The notes beneath the pieces were generated by a model. The model worked only from the letters and a program-made list of their open reading frames with translations. It was not told the DNA's origin and ran no database searches. Shown here in pieces: positions 1 to 8,554 of a stretch of DNA of 64,000 nucleotides. The stretch comes from Salinispora arenicola (GTDB taxonomy: Bacteria; Actinomycetota; Actinomycetes; Mycobacteriales; Micromonosporaceae), in assembly GCF_006716065.1 (NCBI RefSeq), contig NZ_VFOL01000001.1, positions 930,001-994,000 on the forward strand, given 5' to 3'. Every line of letters starts with the position of its first letter. The stretch's first letter is position 1. Both the position numbers and the translations under genes were made by a program.

Positions 1-677
1 CGGGCCTTCGCCAGTGGCACCCGGTCACCGACCGCCACGTCAAGCGCCCGAGCGAGTTCGGCGTACCGGACCGGGCCGGACAGCGGCGATCGGGCGAGGC
101 GGAAGTCGACCGACAGCACCACCCAGCGGTCGCTGCGCTTGAAGATGCTGGACCGGTAGCTGAACCCGCAGTCGCGCGCCTCGATCCGCGCGGTGGTGCC
201 GGTCACCCGGTCGTATACCTGTACTCCGGTGATGGTCTCGGCGACCTCCTGTCCGTACGCGCCGACGTTCTGGATCGGCGTCGCGCCGGTGGAGCCGGGT
301 ATCCCGGACAGGCACTCCAGGCCCGACCACTCGTTGGCGACGGTGTGGGCGACCAGTTCGTCCCAGGGCTCGCCGGCCTCGACCCGCACCGTGACCGTGT
401 CGGTGTCGGTCTCGATGACCTTGAGGCCCCGAGACCGGACCAACACCACTGTCCCGGGGAAGCCCGCATCGCCGATCACCACGTTGCTGCCCCCGGCGAG
501 GACCAGGATCTGCTCCCCGCGGTCCCCCGCCTCGCGCACACCTCGGACGATGTCATCCGCACTGGTGGCGGTGACCACCCGAGTGGCCCAGCCGCCGAGA
601 CGCAACGTCGTGTATCGCGACAGGTGACACTCGGCGTCGGGGTGAACGTCGGATGTCGACTGGGGAACCTCTGACAC
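1..677 (-). CDS. murB: UDP-N-acetylmuramate dehydrogenase, C-terminus off window
   Basis: Reduces UDP-GlcNAc-enolpyruvate to UDP-MurNAc with NADPH and FAD in cytosolic peptidoglycan precursor synthesis. About 225 codons are present; the C-terminal part lies beyond base 1. The reverse-strand translation shows the FAD-binding stretch LVLAGGSNVVIGDAGF, then GLECLSGIPGSTGATPIQNVGAYGQ and CGFSYRSSIFK, all typical of MurB. GTG at 677 is preferred to the in-frame ATG at 683 because a TAGGGT -10 hexamer (690-685) ends 7 nt upstream, which fits a leaderless transcript. The gene is divergent from the next one. The family call is firm; only the exact start is uncertain. Confidence 0.9.
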   Translation of the reverse strand, partial: MSEVPQSTSDVHPDAECHLSRYTTLRLGGWATRVVTATSADDIVRGVREAGDRGEQILVLAGGSNVVIGDAGFPGTVVLVRSRGLKVIETDTDTVTVRVEAGEPWDELVAHTVANEWSGLECLSGIPGSTGATPIQNVGAYGQEVAETITGVQVYDRVTGTTARIEARDCGFSYRSSIFKRSDRWVVLSVDFRLARSPLSGPVRYAELARALDVAVGDRVPLAKA

Positions 678-684
678 GCTCATC

Positions 685-690
685 ACCCTA
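685..690 (-). promoter_or_regulatory. -10 element of a leaderless promoter (murB)
   Basis: TAGGGT on the minus strand, 7 nt before GTG 677, with no Shine-Dalgarno sequence. It is one of a series of TAnnnT boxes 6-8 nt before start codons in this window. Confidence 0.45.
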
Positions 691-747
691 AGCTGAGGGG
701 TAGCCGCGGCGCCCACTGGTGGCCCGGTCACCCCCGGGAGGATGGCG

Positions 748-1509
748 ATGAGCAGATCACACGGCACGAAGGACTTCTGGATCGGGGCACTGCGCGTGGA
801 GGGACCGGCCTTCGCCGCCGCGATCGCCGAAGCGCCCGCCGACACCCCGGTGCTGTCCTGTCCCGGCTGGACAGTGACCGACCTGACTCGGCACCTGGCG
901 GGTGTCTACCGCTGGGTACACGGAAACGTGTCGACCGATGCCGTCACCCCACCACCGCGCCGGTCCGAGCCGGTGGAGCCCGGTCCGGGCGAGACCGTCC
1001 TCCAGCTGTGGCAGCAGGCGTACGACGAGTTGATGGTGTGTTTCGACGCGCTCGATCCGGAGGCACCGGCGTGGAACTGGGCACCACAGCCGAAGAAGGC
1101 CGGATTCTGGCCTCGCCGGATCGCGCACGAGACGGCGGTGCACCGCTGGGACGCCCAGCTTGCCATCGGTGCCGGGGATCCGATCGAGACGAAGCTCGCG
1201 GCGGACGGGGTCAGCGAGGTACTCGACACCTGTCTGCCGGCGGGGCGGCGTCCGGTGCACAGCCAGTGGCACGGGGTGGTGCACCTGTCGGCCTCCGACG
1301 CGGGTCAGGAGTGGTTCCTGCGGTTGCGCGGCGAAGGGGTTGCCCTGCTGGACACCGCCACCATTCTCGATGACCACGATCATCACGCCCGGGTCCAGGT
1401 CGTCGGCACGGCCAGCGATCTCCTGCTCGCACTCTGGGGACGGATCAGCTTCGACACGCTGACGGTGGCGGGCGAACGCGACCTGCTGGCCGGTCTCCGG
1501 ACTGGCTGA
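748..1509 (+). CDS. maleylpyruvate isomerase family mycothiol-dependent enzyme
   Basis: About 253 aa with an MDMPI/DinB-type four-helix N-terminal domain. CPGWTVTDLTRHLAGVYRW near residue 40 is the family signature, with the His that normally contributes to the metal site. A C-terminal MDMPI_C-like domain carries HLSASDAGQEWFLRL. Two in-frame ATGs exist at 742 and 748. GGAGG at 737-741 abuts the first but sits 6 nt from the second, so 748 is chosen. Members of this family are thiol- and mycothiol-linked enzymes of actinobacteria, mostly of unknown substrate. The gene stands alone, divergent from murB and upstream of the sugar operon promoter. Confidence 0.75.
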   Translation: MSRSHGTKDFWIGALRVEGPAFAAAIAEAPADTPVLSCPGWTVTDLTRHLAGVYRWVHGNVSTDAVTPPPRRSEPVEPGPGETVLQLWQQAYDELMVCFDALDPEAPAWNWAPQPKKAGFWPRRIAHETAVHRWDAQLAIGAGDPIETKLAADGVSEVLDTCLPAGRRPVHSQWHGVVHLSASDAGQEWFLRLRGEGVALLDTATILDDHDHHARVQVVGTASDLLLALWGRISFDTLTVAGERDLLAGLRTG

Positions 1510-1625
1510 CGCCGCCGGTTTCACCGGGCTGGTCCAGCGGACCGAGGCGGGTGGTTGTCCGCGTCGACATCCACCTGTCGCAACCACGCACACCCACCCC
1601 TCGGCCGGTTTGCACCCGGAGGCGG

Positions 1626-1683
1626 GAGAGCGCTCTCTTGACATCGGGCGAAGCATCGGGGGACGCTGCCGGAGAGCGCTCTC
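1626..1683 (+). promoter_or_regulatory. sugar-operon promoter flanked by two LacI-type operators
   Basis: Two identical 12-bp perfect palindromes, GAGAGCGCTCTC, lie at 1626-1637 and 1672-1683, 46 bp centre to centre. A TTGACA -35 hexamer (1638-1643) starts directly after the first; a plausible weak -10 lies at about 1661-1667, just before the second. The sites resemble the CebR operator style (GGGAGCGCTCCC core) and are probably bound by the LacI regulator at the end of this operon (6506-7513). Repression with relief by a beta-glucoside is inferred. Confidence 0.75.
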
Positions 1684-1729
1684 ACACACAGCCCTCCAGT
1701 ACCCACCCAACCGGAGAGGGGTCCGAGAC

Positions 1730-3034
1730 ATGGGTGCCACCAACCGCCGCCGCCTCGCCGCGGTCGCCCTCGCAGCCGCCACCACCCTGCTCGTCACCAC
1801 CGCCTGCGGAAACGGCGACGACGCGGGCGACGGCACGATCACACTCACCGTCGACGTCTTCGGTCAATTCGGCTACGACGAGCTATACCAGCAGTACATG
1901 GACGACAACCCCGGTGTGACGATCGTCGAGCGGGGCACCGGTGGCAACCTCGACGAGTACTCCCCCAAGCTCACCCAGTGGCTGGCCGCCGGAAAAGGTG
2001 CCGGCGACATCGTCGCCATCGAGGAGGGCCTGCTGGTCGAATACAAGGCCAACCCGGACAACTTCGTCAACCTGCTCGACCACGACGCGGGCGAGTTGCA
2101 GGGCAACTTCCTGGACTGGAAGTGGAACGCCGGGCTCACCGCGGACGGTGCGCACCTGATCGGGCTCGGCACCGATGTCGGCGGCATGGCGATGTGCTAC
2201 CGCACGGACCTGTTCGCCGAGGCCGGGCTGCCAACCGAACGGGACGCCGTCTCCGCACTCTGGCCGACCTGGGCGGACTACATCCGCGTCGGCGAGAGGT
2301 TCACCGCCGCGAAGACCGGGGCGGCGTTCCTGGACGCCGCCACCAACACGTTCAGCACGATCGTGTTGCAGACGGCTGGCAACACGAACGGCTACCACTA
2401 CTACGACACCGACGACGAGCTCGTCGTAGACACCAACCCGGCCGTGCGGCAGGCGTGGGACACCACCATGGACATCATCGACTCCGGCCTGTCCGGAAGG
2501 TACAGCGCGTGGTCGGAGGAGTGGGTCTCCGCCTTCAAACAGGCCACGTTCGCCACCATCGCCTGCCCCGCCTGGATGACCGGCGTCATCGAGGGCAACA
2601 CCGGAACCGCGGGCGCGGGCAAGTGGGACATCGCCCGGGTGCCCGGCGACGGTGGCAACTGGGGCGGCTCGTACCTCGCCGTACCGAAACAAAGCCGGCA
2701 CCAGGCGGAAGCCGTCAAACTGGCCATGTTCCTGACCAGCGCCGAAGGGCAGATCGGGGCGTTCAAGGCCAAGGGCCCGCTGCCCTCGTCGCCGCAGGCA
2801 CTCGGCGACCCCGCGGTCACCGAAGCCACCAACGCGTACTTCTCCGACGCCCCGGTCGGGCAGATCTTCGCCGCCGGCGCCAAGGGGTTGAAGCCGGTCT
2901 ACATGGGCCCGAAGAACCAGGCCGTCCGCACCGAGGTGGAAAACGCGGTCCGCACCGTCGAGCTCGGTCAGCGGACCCCCGAGCAGGGCTGGAGCGACGC
3001 AGTGGCGAACGCGAAGAAGGCCGCCGCCAAGTAG
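1730..3034 (+). CDS. ABC transporter sugar-binding lipoprotein (CebE-like)
   Basis: A 434-aa family 1 extracellular solute-binding protein. The N-terminus is a lipoprotein signal: RRR at 6-8, a hydrophobic stretch, then LVTTAC with the lipidated Cys at 26. The mature part has the two-lobed fold, with conserved stretches such as GLGTDVGGMAMCYRTDLF and ACPAWMTG. The ATG at 1730 is supported by GGAGAGGGG just upstream; earlier in-frame starts would bury the signal peptide and overlap the operator. It captures an oligosaccharide, probably cellobiose or another beta-glucoside given the downstream GH1 enzyme, and passes it to the two permeases. No ATPase gene is present, as in Ceb systems that use a shared MsiK-type ATPase encoded elsewhere. 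Confidence 0.88.
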   Translation: MGATNRRRLAAVALAAATTLLVTTACGNGDDAGDGTITLTVDVFGQFGYDELYQQYMDDNPGVTIVERGTGGNLDEYSPKLTQWLAAGKGAGDIVAIEEGLLVEYKANPDNFVNLLDHDAGELQGNFLDWKWNAGLTADGAHLIGLGTDVGGMAMCYRTDLFAEAGLPTERDAVSALWPTWADYIRVGERFTAAKTGAAFLDAATNTFSTIVLQTAGNTNGYHYYDTDDELVVDTNPAVRQAWDTTMDIIDSGLSGRYSAWSEEWVSAFKQATFATIACPAWMTGVIEGNTGTAGAGKWDIARVPGDGGNWGGSYLAVPKQSRHQAEAVKLAMFLTSAEGQIGAFKAKGPLPSSPQALGDPAVTEATNAYFSDAPVGQIFAAGAKGLKPVYMGPKNQAVRTEVENAVRTVELGQRTPEQGWSDAVANAKKAAAK

Positions 3035-3151
3035 CCGCTCCCGCTTGCCCACCGGCTTCGCGGCCCGCCACCCCGAAGCGAGCCGTCTGAGCACGCGCCA
3101 GCGCGGTCGCGAGCCGGTGGGAGCAGGCGGCTTGGAAAGGAGCACCCGGGC

Positions 3152-4138
3152 ATGAGCGTGCAGCTTGACGCCCGGCCGCCCACACCGGCGGCACCTCCCG
3201 GCCGAACCACCCGCCTCCACCGGCTCAGCCGGATGGACCTGCGCTGGTCGCCCTACCTGCTGATTGCCCCGTTCTTCCTGCTGTTCGCGATCTTCGGGGC
3301 GTACCCGCTGGGGTACACGCTCTGGGTCTCCCTGCACGACTGGGACCTGCTCGGCAGCGACCCCACCTTCGTCGGGGCGGACAACTACACCGCCCTGCTG
3401 GCCGACTCGGACTTCTGGCACGCCGTGGTCAACACCCTCGGCATCTTCGTTCTCTCCACGCTTCCCCAGTTGCTCGCCGCGCTGTGGCTGGCGAACCTGC
3501 TCAACCGGCAGCTGCGCGCCAGGACCGGCTGGCGGATGGCGGTGCTGGTCCCGAACGTCACCTCCACGGCCGCGGTGGCGATCGTCTTCGGGGTACTCTT
3601 CGGACGCGAGTTCGGCATGGTCAACTGGCTACTCGATCTGGTCGGCGTCGACGCGATCGACTGGAAGTCCAACCGCTACGCCTCCTGGTTCGCGATCTCG
3701 ACCATGGTCGACTGGCGGTGGACCGGCTACAACGCGCTGATCTTTCTGGCAGCCATGCAGGCCATCCCGCGCGACCTGTACGAGTCGGCGGCGATCGACG
3801 GCGCCGGCCGGATCCGACAGTTCTGGTCGATCACCGCCCCACTGCTGACGCCGACGATCATCTTCGTCGCCATCATCTCCACCATCGGCGGTCTGCAACT
3901 CTTCACCGAGCCGCGCCTCTTCCACTCCGGGCCGAACCCGATCCGCGGCGGGCCTCTGCGGGAGTCGCAGACGATGACCATGTACATGTTCGAGAACGCG
4001 TTCGCCCCCTACTACAACTTCGGCTACGGCTCGGCAGTCGCGTGGCTGCTGTTCGTCCTCATCGCCGCGGTGGCAACGGTCAACGTGCTGGTCATCCGCC
4101 GGCTGGGAAACGGCGGAAGGAAGGGAGGACGGGGATGA
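3152..4138 (+). CDS. sugar ABC transporter permease, MalF-type (CebF-like)
   Basis: A 328-aa inner-membrane permease. A Pro-rich cytoplasmic N-terminus precedes the first membrane segment (YLLIAPFFLLFAIFGAYPLG), and about six segments follow. The EAA loop that contacts the ATPase reads YESAAIDGAGRIRQFWSITA, the standard EAA-x3-G-x9-I-x-LP pattern. Its start has GGAAAGGAG at good spacing. The gene follows the binding protein after 117 bp and its TGA overlaps the ATG of the next permease (ATGA), so the two are translationally coupled. The half-transporter pair imports the sugar bound by the upstream lipoprotein. Confidence 0.9.
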   Translation: MSVQLDARPPTPAAPPGRTTRLHRLSRMDLRWSPYLLIAPFFLLFAIFGAYPLGYTLWVSLHDWDLLGSDPTFVGADNYTALLADSDFWHAVVNTLGIFVLSTLPQLLAALWLANLLNRQLRARTGWRMAVLVPNVTSTAAVAIVFGVLFGREFGMVNWLLDLVGVDAIDWKSNRYASWFAISTMVDWRWTGYNALIFLAAMQAIPRDLYESAAIDGAGRIRQFWSITAPLLTPTIIFVAIISTIGGLQLFTEPRLFHSGPNPIRGGPLRESQTMTMYMFENAFAPYYNFGYGSAVAWLLFVLIAAVATVNVLVIRRLGNGGRKGGRG

Positions 4139-4968
4139 GCAGACTCTGGCGGGCCAGCCCGCTCACGTACGCTGCCCTGGTGGTCGCGACGGCCACCTCG
4201 ATCTTCCCGATCTGGTGGATGTTCGTGGTGGCCAGTAGGTCCAGTGACGCGATGGGGCAACTCCCCCCACCGGTCACTCCCGGAGGCAACCTGGGGGCGA
4301 ACATCTCCCGCCTCTTCGCCAACAACGACGCGTACTTCCTCACCGGCCTGATCAACTCGGCGATCGTGGCGACCACCGTCACGGTGTCCGTGGTCCTCTT
4401 CTCCAGCCTGGCCGGGTTCGCCTTCGCGAAACTGCGGTTCCGCGGACGAAACGCCCTACTCATGATCATCATCGCGACAATGATGGTGCCCACACAGCTC
4501 GGCGTCATCCCGCTGTACCTGCTGATGACCAAGCTGAACTGGAACGACCGCTTGCCCGCCGTGATTGTTCCGGCTCTGGTCACCGGTTTCGGGGTGTTCA
4601 TGATGCGGCAGTACGCCGCACAGGCCGTCAGCACCGAACTGATCGAGGCGGCCCGGGTCGACGGTTGCAACACCGCCCGGGTCTACTGGAACGTGGTCCT
4701 GCCCGCGCTACGCCCCGCCGCCGCGGTACTCGGCCTGCTCACCTTCATGACCATGTGGAACGACTTCCTCTGGCCGTACGCTGTCCTCAACGACCCGGAG
4801 AACCCGACCGTCCAGCTCTCCCTGCGGGCCCTGTCGGATGGGTACTACCAGGACATGTCCCAGGTCTTCACGGGAACGGCCCTCGCCACCCTTCCGCTGT
4901 TACTGGTCTTCGTTCTCTTCGGTCGTCAGATCATCGGCGGGATCATGGAAGGGGCGGTCAAATCGTGA
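4135..4968 (+). CDS. sugar ABC transporter permease, MalG-type (CebG-like)
   Basis: A 277-aa partner permease beginning at an ATG that shares 4 bp with the previous stop codon; GGGAGG lies just upstream. The MalG-type features are the first membrane segment near YAALVVATATSIFPIWWMF and the EAA loop ELIEAARVDGCNTARVYWNV. The C-terminus ends GGIMEGAVKS, a usual MalG-family ending. Its stop codon lies inside the first copy of a 62-bp direct repeat, so the repeat separates it from the glucosidase gene. Confidence 0.9.
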   Translation: MSRLWRASPLTYAALVVATATSIFPIWWMFVVASRSSDAMGQLPPPVTPGGNLGANISRLFANNDAYFLTGLINSAIVATTVTVSVVLFSSLAGFAFAKLRFRGRNALLMIIIATMMVPTQLGVIPLYLLMTKLNWNDRLPAVIVPALVTGFGVFMMRQYAAQAVSTELIEAARVDGCNTARVYWNVVLPALRPAAAVLGLLTFMTMWNDFLWPYAVLNDPENPTVQLSLRALSDGYYQDMSQVFTGTALATLPLLLVFVLFGRQIIGGIMEGAVKS

Positions 4969-5088
4969 GCGCGAGGAGTGAGCCGACCCTGCGAGCCCCA
5001 CAGCCGCGAACGGAAGAAGGTACCGCGTGAGCGCGAGGAGTGAGCCGACCCTGCGAGCCCCACAGCCGCGAACGGAGGAACGTACCGC
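4965..5088. repeat. tandem 62-bp intergenic direct repeat (two copies)
   Basis: Two near-identical units start at 4965 and 5027, each opening with GTGAGCGCGAGGAGTGAGCC and continuing through CTGCGAGCCCCACAGCCGCGAACG. A third partial start (GTGAGCGAG) at 5089 is the start codon of the next gene. The same core recurs on the opposite strand at 21078-21210. The units supply both the stop codon of the permease and GGAGG-type ribosome-binding sequence for the glucosidase. Confidence 0.85.
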
Positions 5089-6492
5089 GTGAGCGAGCTT
5101 CGATTTCCTGACAACTTCCGTTGGGGTGCGGCCACGGCGGCGTACCAGATCGAGGGCGCGACCCGCGACGACGGTCGTGGGCCGTCGATCTGGGACACCT
5201 TCAGTCGTACCCCGGGCAAGGTCCACCAGGGCCAGACCGGTGACGTCGCCTGCGACCACTACCACCGGTTCGCGGACGACGTGGAGCTGATGGCGGAACT
5301 CGGGCTGGGCGCGTACCGGTTCTCGGTGTCCTGGCCTCGGGTCCAGCCGGACGGCACCGGCCCGATCAACCCGCGAGGGCTGGACTTCTATGACCGCCTG
5401 GTGGACGCACTGCTCGGGCGGGGCATCGACCCGATCGTCACGCTGTACCACTGGGACCTGCCACAGACCCTGCAGGACCGGGGCGGCTGGGTCACCCGGG
5501 AGACCGCGGAACACTTCGCCGGGTACGCCGCCGCTGTCCATGGCCGAATCGGCGACCGGGTGGCCTCGTGGACGACGCTCAACGAGCCGTGGTGCTCGGC
5601 CTACCTGGGCTACGGCAACGGGGTGCACGCCCCGGGGATACAGGACCCGGGCGCGGCGTTCACCGCGGTCCACCACCTGCTCCTCGGGCACGGCCTGGCG
5701 GCCCGGGCGCTGCGCACGGCCGGTGCGGGGACCGTTGGGATCACGCTGAACCCGGCCGACGTCCGTCCCGCCGACCCGGACAGCGCCGCCGACGCCGCGG
5801 CGGTACGCCTGGTCGACGGGCTCCAGAACCGGATCTTCCTGGACCCGTTGTTCCGGGCCGCCTACCCGGTGGACGTACTGGAGCACATCGCCCGCATCGT
5901 GCCGCCGGCGTTCATTCGCGACGGCGACGAGAAGCTGATCGCCACACCGATCGACCTGCTCGGCGTCAACTACTACACCCCCACCTACGTCGCGGGAAGG
6001 CCGGACGGTGCCGGCGGCGGTGGCGCGTTTCCCGGCACCGACGGTGCGGTGGAGTTCCTGCCTCCCACCGGGCCGCTGACCGACATGGGCTGGATGATCG
6101 AGCCGGCCGGGCTTACCCGGATGCTGGAGCGCCTCGCCGCCGACTACCCGGGCGTGCCACTGCTGATCACCGAGAACGGGGCGGCGTTCCCGGACCGAGC
6201 CGGCGCGGAAGGGGTCGGCGCGGACCGAACCGAGGCGGAGGGGGCCGGCCCGGTGGCCGACACGGACCGGATCGCGTACCTCGACGCGCACCTACGCGCG
6301 GCGCACACCGCCATCGCCCGCGGTGTGGACCTACGCGGCTATCTCGTATGGTCACTGCTGGACAACTTTGAGTGGGCCGAGGGCTACCGGAAACGGTTCG
6401 GGATCGTCCACGTCGACTACCTGACCCAGCGGCGCACACCGAAGGCGAGTGCCCGCTGGTACCAGGAGGTGATCTCCCGGAACGGGCTGTGA
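5089..6492 (+). CDS. GH1 family beta-glucosidase
   Basis: A 467-aa cytoplasmic retaining glycosidase that would hydrolyse the imported beta-glucoside. It opens with [19 protein letters not shown], the GH1 N-terminal signature. The acid/base Glu166 lies in TLNEP and the nucleophile Glu362 in ITENG. The aglycone-site stretch [13 protein letters not shown] is near the C-terminus. There is no signal peptide, so it works inside the cell. A small Gly/Ala/Glu-rich insertion follows residue 370 (duplicated [20 protein letters not shown] sequence), a variable loop in this family. The GTG start lies at the edge of the 62-bp repeat, preceded by GGAGG. Confidence 0.93.
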   Translation: MSELRFPDNFRWGAATAAYQIEGATRDDGRGPSIWDTFSRTPGKVHQGQTGDVACDHYHRFADDVELMAELGLGAYRFSVSWPRVQPDGTGPINPRGLDFYDRLVDALLGRGIDPIVTLYHWDLPQTLQDRGGWVTRETAEHFAGYAAAVHGRIGDRVASWTTLNEPWCSAYLGYGNGVHAPGIQDPGAAFTAVHHLLLGHGLAARALRTAGAGTVGITLNPADVRPADPDSAADAAAVRLVDGLQNRIFLDPLFRAAYPVDVLEHIARIVPPAFIRDGDEKLIATPIDLLGVNYYTPTYVAGRPDGAGGGGAFPGTDGAVEFLPPTGPLTDMGWMIEPAGLTRMLERLAADYPGVPLLITENGAAFPDRAGAEGVGADRTEAEGAGPVADTDRIAYLDAHLRAAHTAIARGVDLRGYLVWSLLDNFEWAEGYRKRFGIVHVDYLTQRRTPKASARWYQEVISRNGL

Positions 6493-6505
6493 GCGGGAGA
6501 GGGCG

Positions 6506-7513
6506 ATGACGACGGCGCAACGACCGACGCTTGAGGCGGTGGCCCGGCGAGCGGGCGTCTCCCGGGCCACCGTATCGCGGGTGGTGAACGGCTCCACCAC
6601 GGTGGCCGAGCCGATTCGCGAGGCCGTGCACCGGGCGGTCGCCGAACTGGGATACGTGCCGAACCTGGCCGCCCGCAGCCTGGTCACCCAGCGAACCGAC
6701 TCGGTCGCGCTGGTCATGCCCGAGGCGGCCACCCGGGTTTTCTCCGACGACCAGGTCTTTCCCGGCATCATCCGGGGTGCCGCCCTCGAGTTGGAGGCAG
6801 CTGACAAGCAGCTGGTGCTGATGCTGGCCGGGTCGCGGGCCGGGCATGAGCGGGTGGAGCGCTACACCACCGGCCGGCACGTCGACGGGGTGCTGTTCGC
6901 CTCGTTGCACGGCGCCGACCCACTACCCGGCCGGTTGACCCGGTTGGGCATCCCGGTGGTGTGCAGCGGCCGGCCGCTCGGTGACGCCTCCGTGCCGTAC
7001 GTCGACGTCGACCATGTCGGTGGGGTGACTCGGGCCGTCCAGCATCTGATCGACGGCGGCCGGCGGCGGATCGCCACCATCGCCGGACCGCAGGACATGG
7101 TGGGCGGGATCGAACGGTTGGCGGGCTATCAGGCAGCGGTGACCTCGGCCGGGCTACCAGAGTGGGTGGCGTACGGTGACTTCACCCGCGAGTCGGGAGT
7201 GGCCGCCATGCGCCGGCTGCTCGCCGAGCATCCGGACCTGGACGCGGTCTTCGCCGCCTCGGACCTGATGGCGCACGCCGCCCTGCGGACGCTGCGCACG
7301 GCAGGGCGGCGGGTGCCGGACGACGTCGCGGTGGTCGGTTTCGACGACATCGAGACCGCCGCGTACACCGAGCCGCCACTGACCACCGTCCGCCAGCCGA
7401 TCCAGGAGATCGGTCGGCGAATGACCCGCCAGCTGCTGCGCCTTGCGGCGGGCGAGCCAATCGAACCGGCGGTTGTCCTCCCCACCGAGTTGATCCTCCG
7501 CGATTCGGCCTGA
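6506..7513 (+). CDS. LacI family transcriptional regulator (CebR-like)
   Basis: A 335-aa repressor with an N-terminal LacI helix-turn-helix (LEAVARRAGVSRATVSRVVN, residues 8-27), a hinge helix near 50-60 and a periplasmic-binding-like effector domain. GGGAGAGGGCG precedes the ATG. It is the last gene of the sugar operon, 13 bp after the glucosidase. The likely targets are the two GAGAGCGCTCTC palindromes at 1626-1683, giving autoregulated substrate-induced control. The inducer is not readable from sequence; cellobiose or a related beta-glucoside is the natural guess. Confidence 0.9.
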   Translation: MTTAQRPTLEAVARRAGVSRATVSRVVNGSTTVAEPIREAVHRAVAELGYVPNLAARSLVTQRTDSVALVMPEAATRVFSDDQVFPGIIRGAALELEAADKQLVLMLAGSRAGHERVERYTTGRHVDGVLFASLHGADPLPGRLTRLGIPVVCSGRPLGDASVPYVDVDHVGGVTRAVQHLIDGGRRRIATIAGPQDMVGGIERLAGYQAAVTSAGLPEWVAYGDFTRESGVAAMRRLLAEHPDLDAVFAASDLMAHAALRTLRTAGRRVPDDVAVVGFDDIETAAYTEPPLTTVRQPIQEIGRRMTRQLLRLAAGEPIEPAVVLPTELILRDSA

Positions 7514-7533
7514 GCCCTCCGCGGGCTTGGTGG

Positions 7534-8445
7534 TCAGATGCGTTCGCGGTTGGCCTTCGTCCACTCGGCGAACGTGGTCACCGTCAGGCCGAGTTCCCGG
7601 GCGAGGGCTGGGTGCGCGGGCTGGCCCACGGCGTTGTGCCACTCGTAGGCGGCGCCGAAGGTGGGCATGCCCTGGCTCATGGCCTCCTCGACGGTCATGT
7701 CCGGGGCGGCCAGGTGGACGCCGAGCGCGGCGCCGAGGTCGGCGGCGATCTCGTTCATGGTGCGGACGTCGCCGGCCAACTCCAGTTCCACGGCGTGGAA
7801 ACGGTCGGGGTTGGTGATGGCCTGCGCTGCCGCCTCTCCGATGTCCCGCACCGCAATGAGGGATACCTGGGTGTCCGGCTTGATGATGGTGGCGAGCCGG
7901 TCTTCGGTGCCGTGGGCGAACAACGACGAGGGCCGCAGGAAGTTCTCCATGAAGAAGGCCGGCTTGAGCAGCGTCCAGTGGGTGAAGCCGGCCTGGCGGA
8001 CCAGACTCTGGGCCTGCTCCTTCATCTCGAAGTAGTGCTCCATGTGTTTCCATCGGCCCTCGGCCCAGCCGGGGGCCTGGTGGTGCTGGCCGGCACCCGA
8101 GACGGAGGTGTGCACGACGGTGTCGATGCCCGCGTCCTGGGCGGCCGATACCAGGTTCTGGGCCTGACGAAGTTCCCCGTCTCCGTCGAGGTCGTTCATG
8201 TCCGGCATCTGAATGGAGAAGACCGCTCTCGTACCCTGCGCGGCGGAGCGGACGGTGTGGATGTCCAGCAGGTCGCCCTGGACGACGTCGACGCCCAGCC
8301 GCACGAGTGAGCGGGCCGCGTCGGAGTCGGGGGTACGGACGAGGGCCCGGACCGGGACGCCGCGGGCAAGCAGGGAGCGAGCGGTCGCGCCCCCTTGCCG
8401 ACCGGTAGCTCCGGTGACCAGGACGGGTGCGGTGGGGTTGGTCAT
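7534..8445 (-). CDS. NmrA family NAD(P)-binding protein
   Basis: A 303-aa atypical short-chain dehydrogenase of the NmrA/HSCARG type. The Rossmann motif TGATGRQGGATA lies at residues 10-21, followed by VRALVRTPDSDAARSL and DVVQGDLLD, typical of NmrA-like redox sensors or quinone reductases. The ATG at 8445 has GGGAGAACAG upstream and is preferred over a further ATG about 30 nt upstream that lacks a ribosome site. It is divergent from the TetR gene across a nested palindrome, so it is very likely that regulator's target. Convergent with the LacI gene, with 20 bp between stops. Confidence 0.85.
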   Translation of the reverse strand: MTNPTAPVLVTGATGRQGGATARSLLARGVPVRALVRTPDSDAARSLVRLGVDVVQGDLLDIHTVRSAAQGTRAVFSIQMPDMNDLDGDGELRQAQNLVSAAQDAGIDTVVHTSVSGAGQHHQAPGWAEGRWKHMEHYFEMKEQAQSLVRQAGFTHWTLLKPAFFMENFLRPSSLFAHGTEDRLATIIKPDTQVSLIAVRDIGEAAAQAITNPDRFHAVELELAGDVRTMNEIAADLGAALGVHLAAPDMTVEEAMSQGMPTFGAAYEWHNAVGQPAHPALARELGLTVTTFAEWTKANRERI

Positions 8446-8460
8446 CTGTTCTCCCACAGA

Positions 8461-8515
8461 AGTGGCGGGGGTAGTCATTTCCTTCACCATAGCGCAAGTG
8501 AAGGACCCCGCCACT
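8461..8515. promoter_or_regulatory. nested palindromic operator between NmrA and TetR genes
   Basis: An outer inverted repeat AGTGGCGGGG (8461-8470) / CCCCGCCACT (8506-8515) encloses an inner one TCCTTCAC (8480-8487) / GTGAAGGA (8498-8505) with a 10-bp centre. The right arms abut; the left arms are 9 bp apart. It spans the divergent promoters and is a strong candidate binding site for the adjacent TetR protein. Confidence 0.7.
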
Positions 8516-8554
8516 TTTGGCGTAGCCTGGAGGCAACGTGTTGAGGAGAAGATC

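Noticed and set aside
1883..3421. Long minus-strand open frame (512 aa) antisense to the sugar-binding protein
   Set aside because: Shadow of the high-GC3 gene on the plus strand; Arg/Val/Gly-rich with no recognisable domain.
4900..6291. 463-aa minus-strand frame antisense to the beta-glucosidase
   Set aside because: The plus-strand frame has complete GH1 catalytic motifs; the antisense frame has none.
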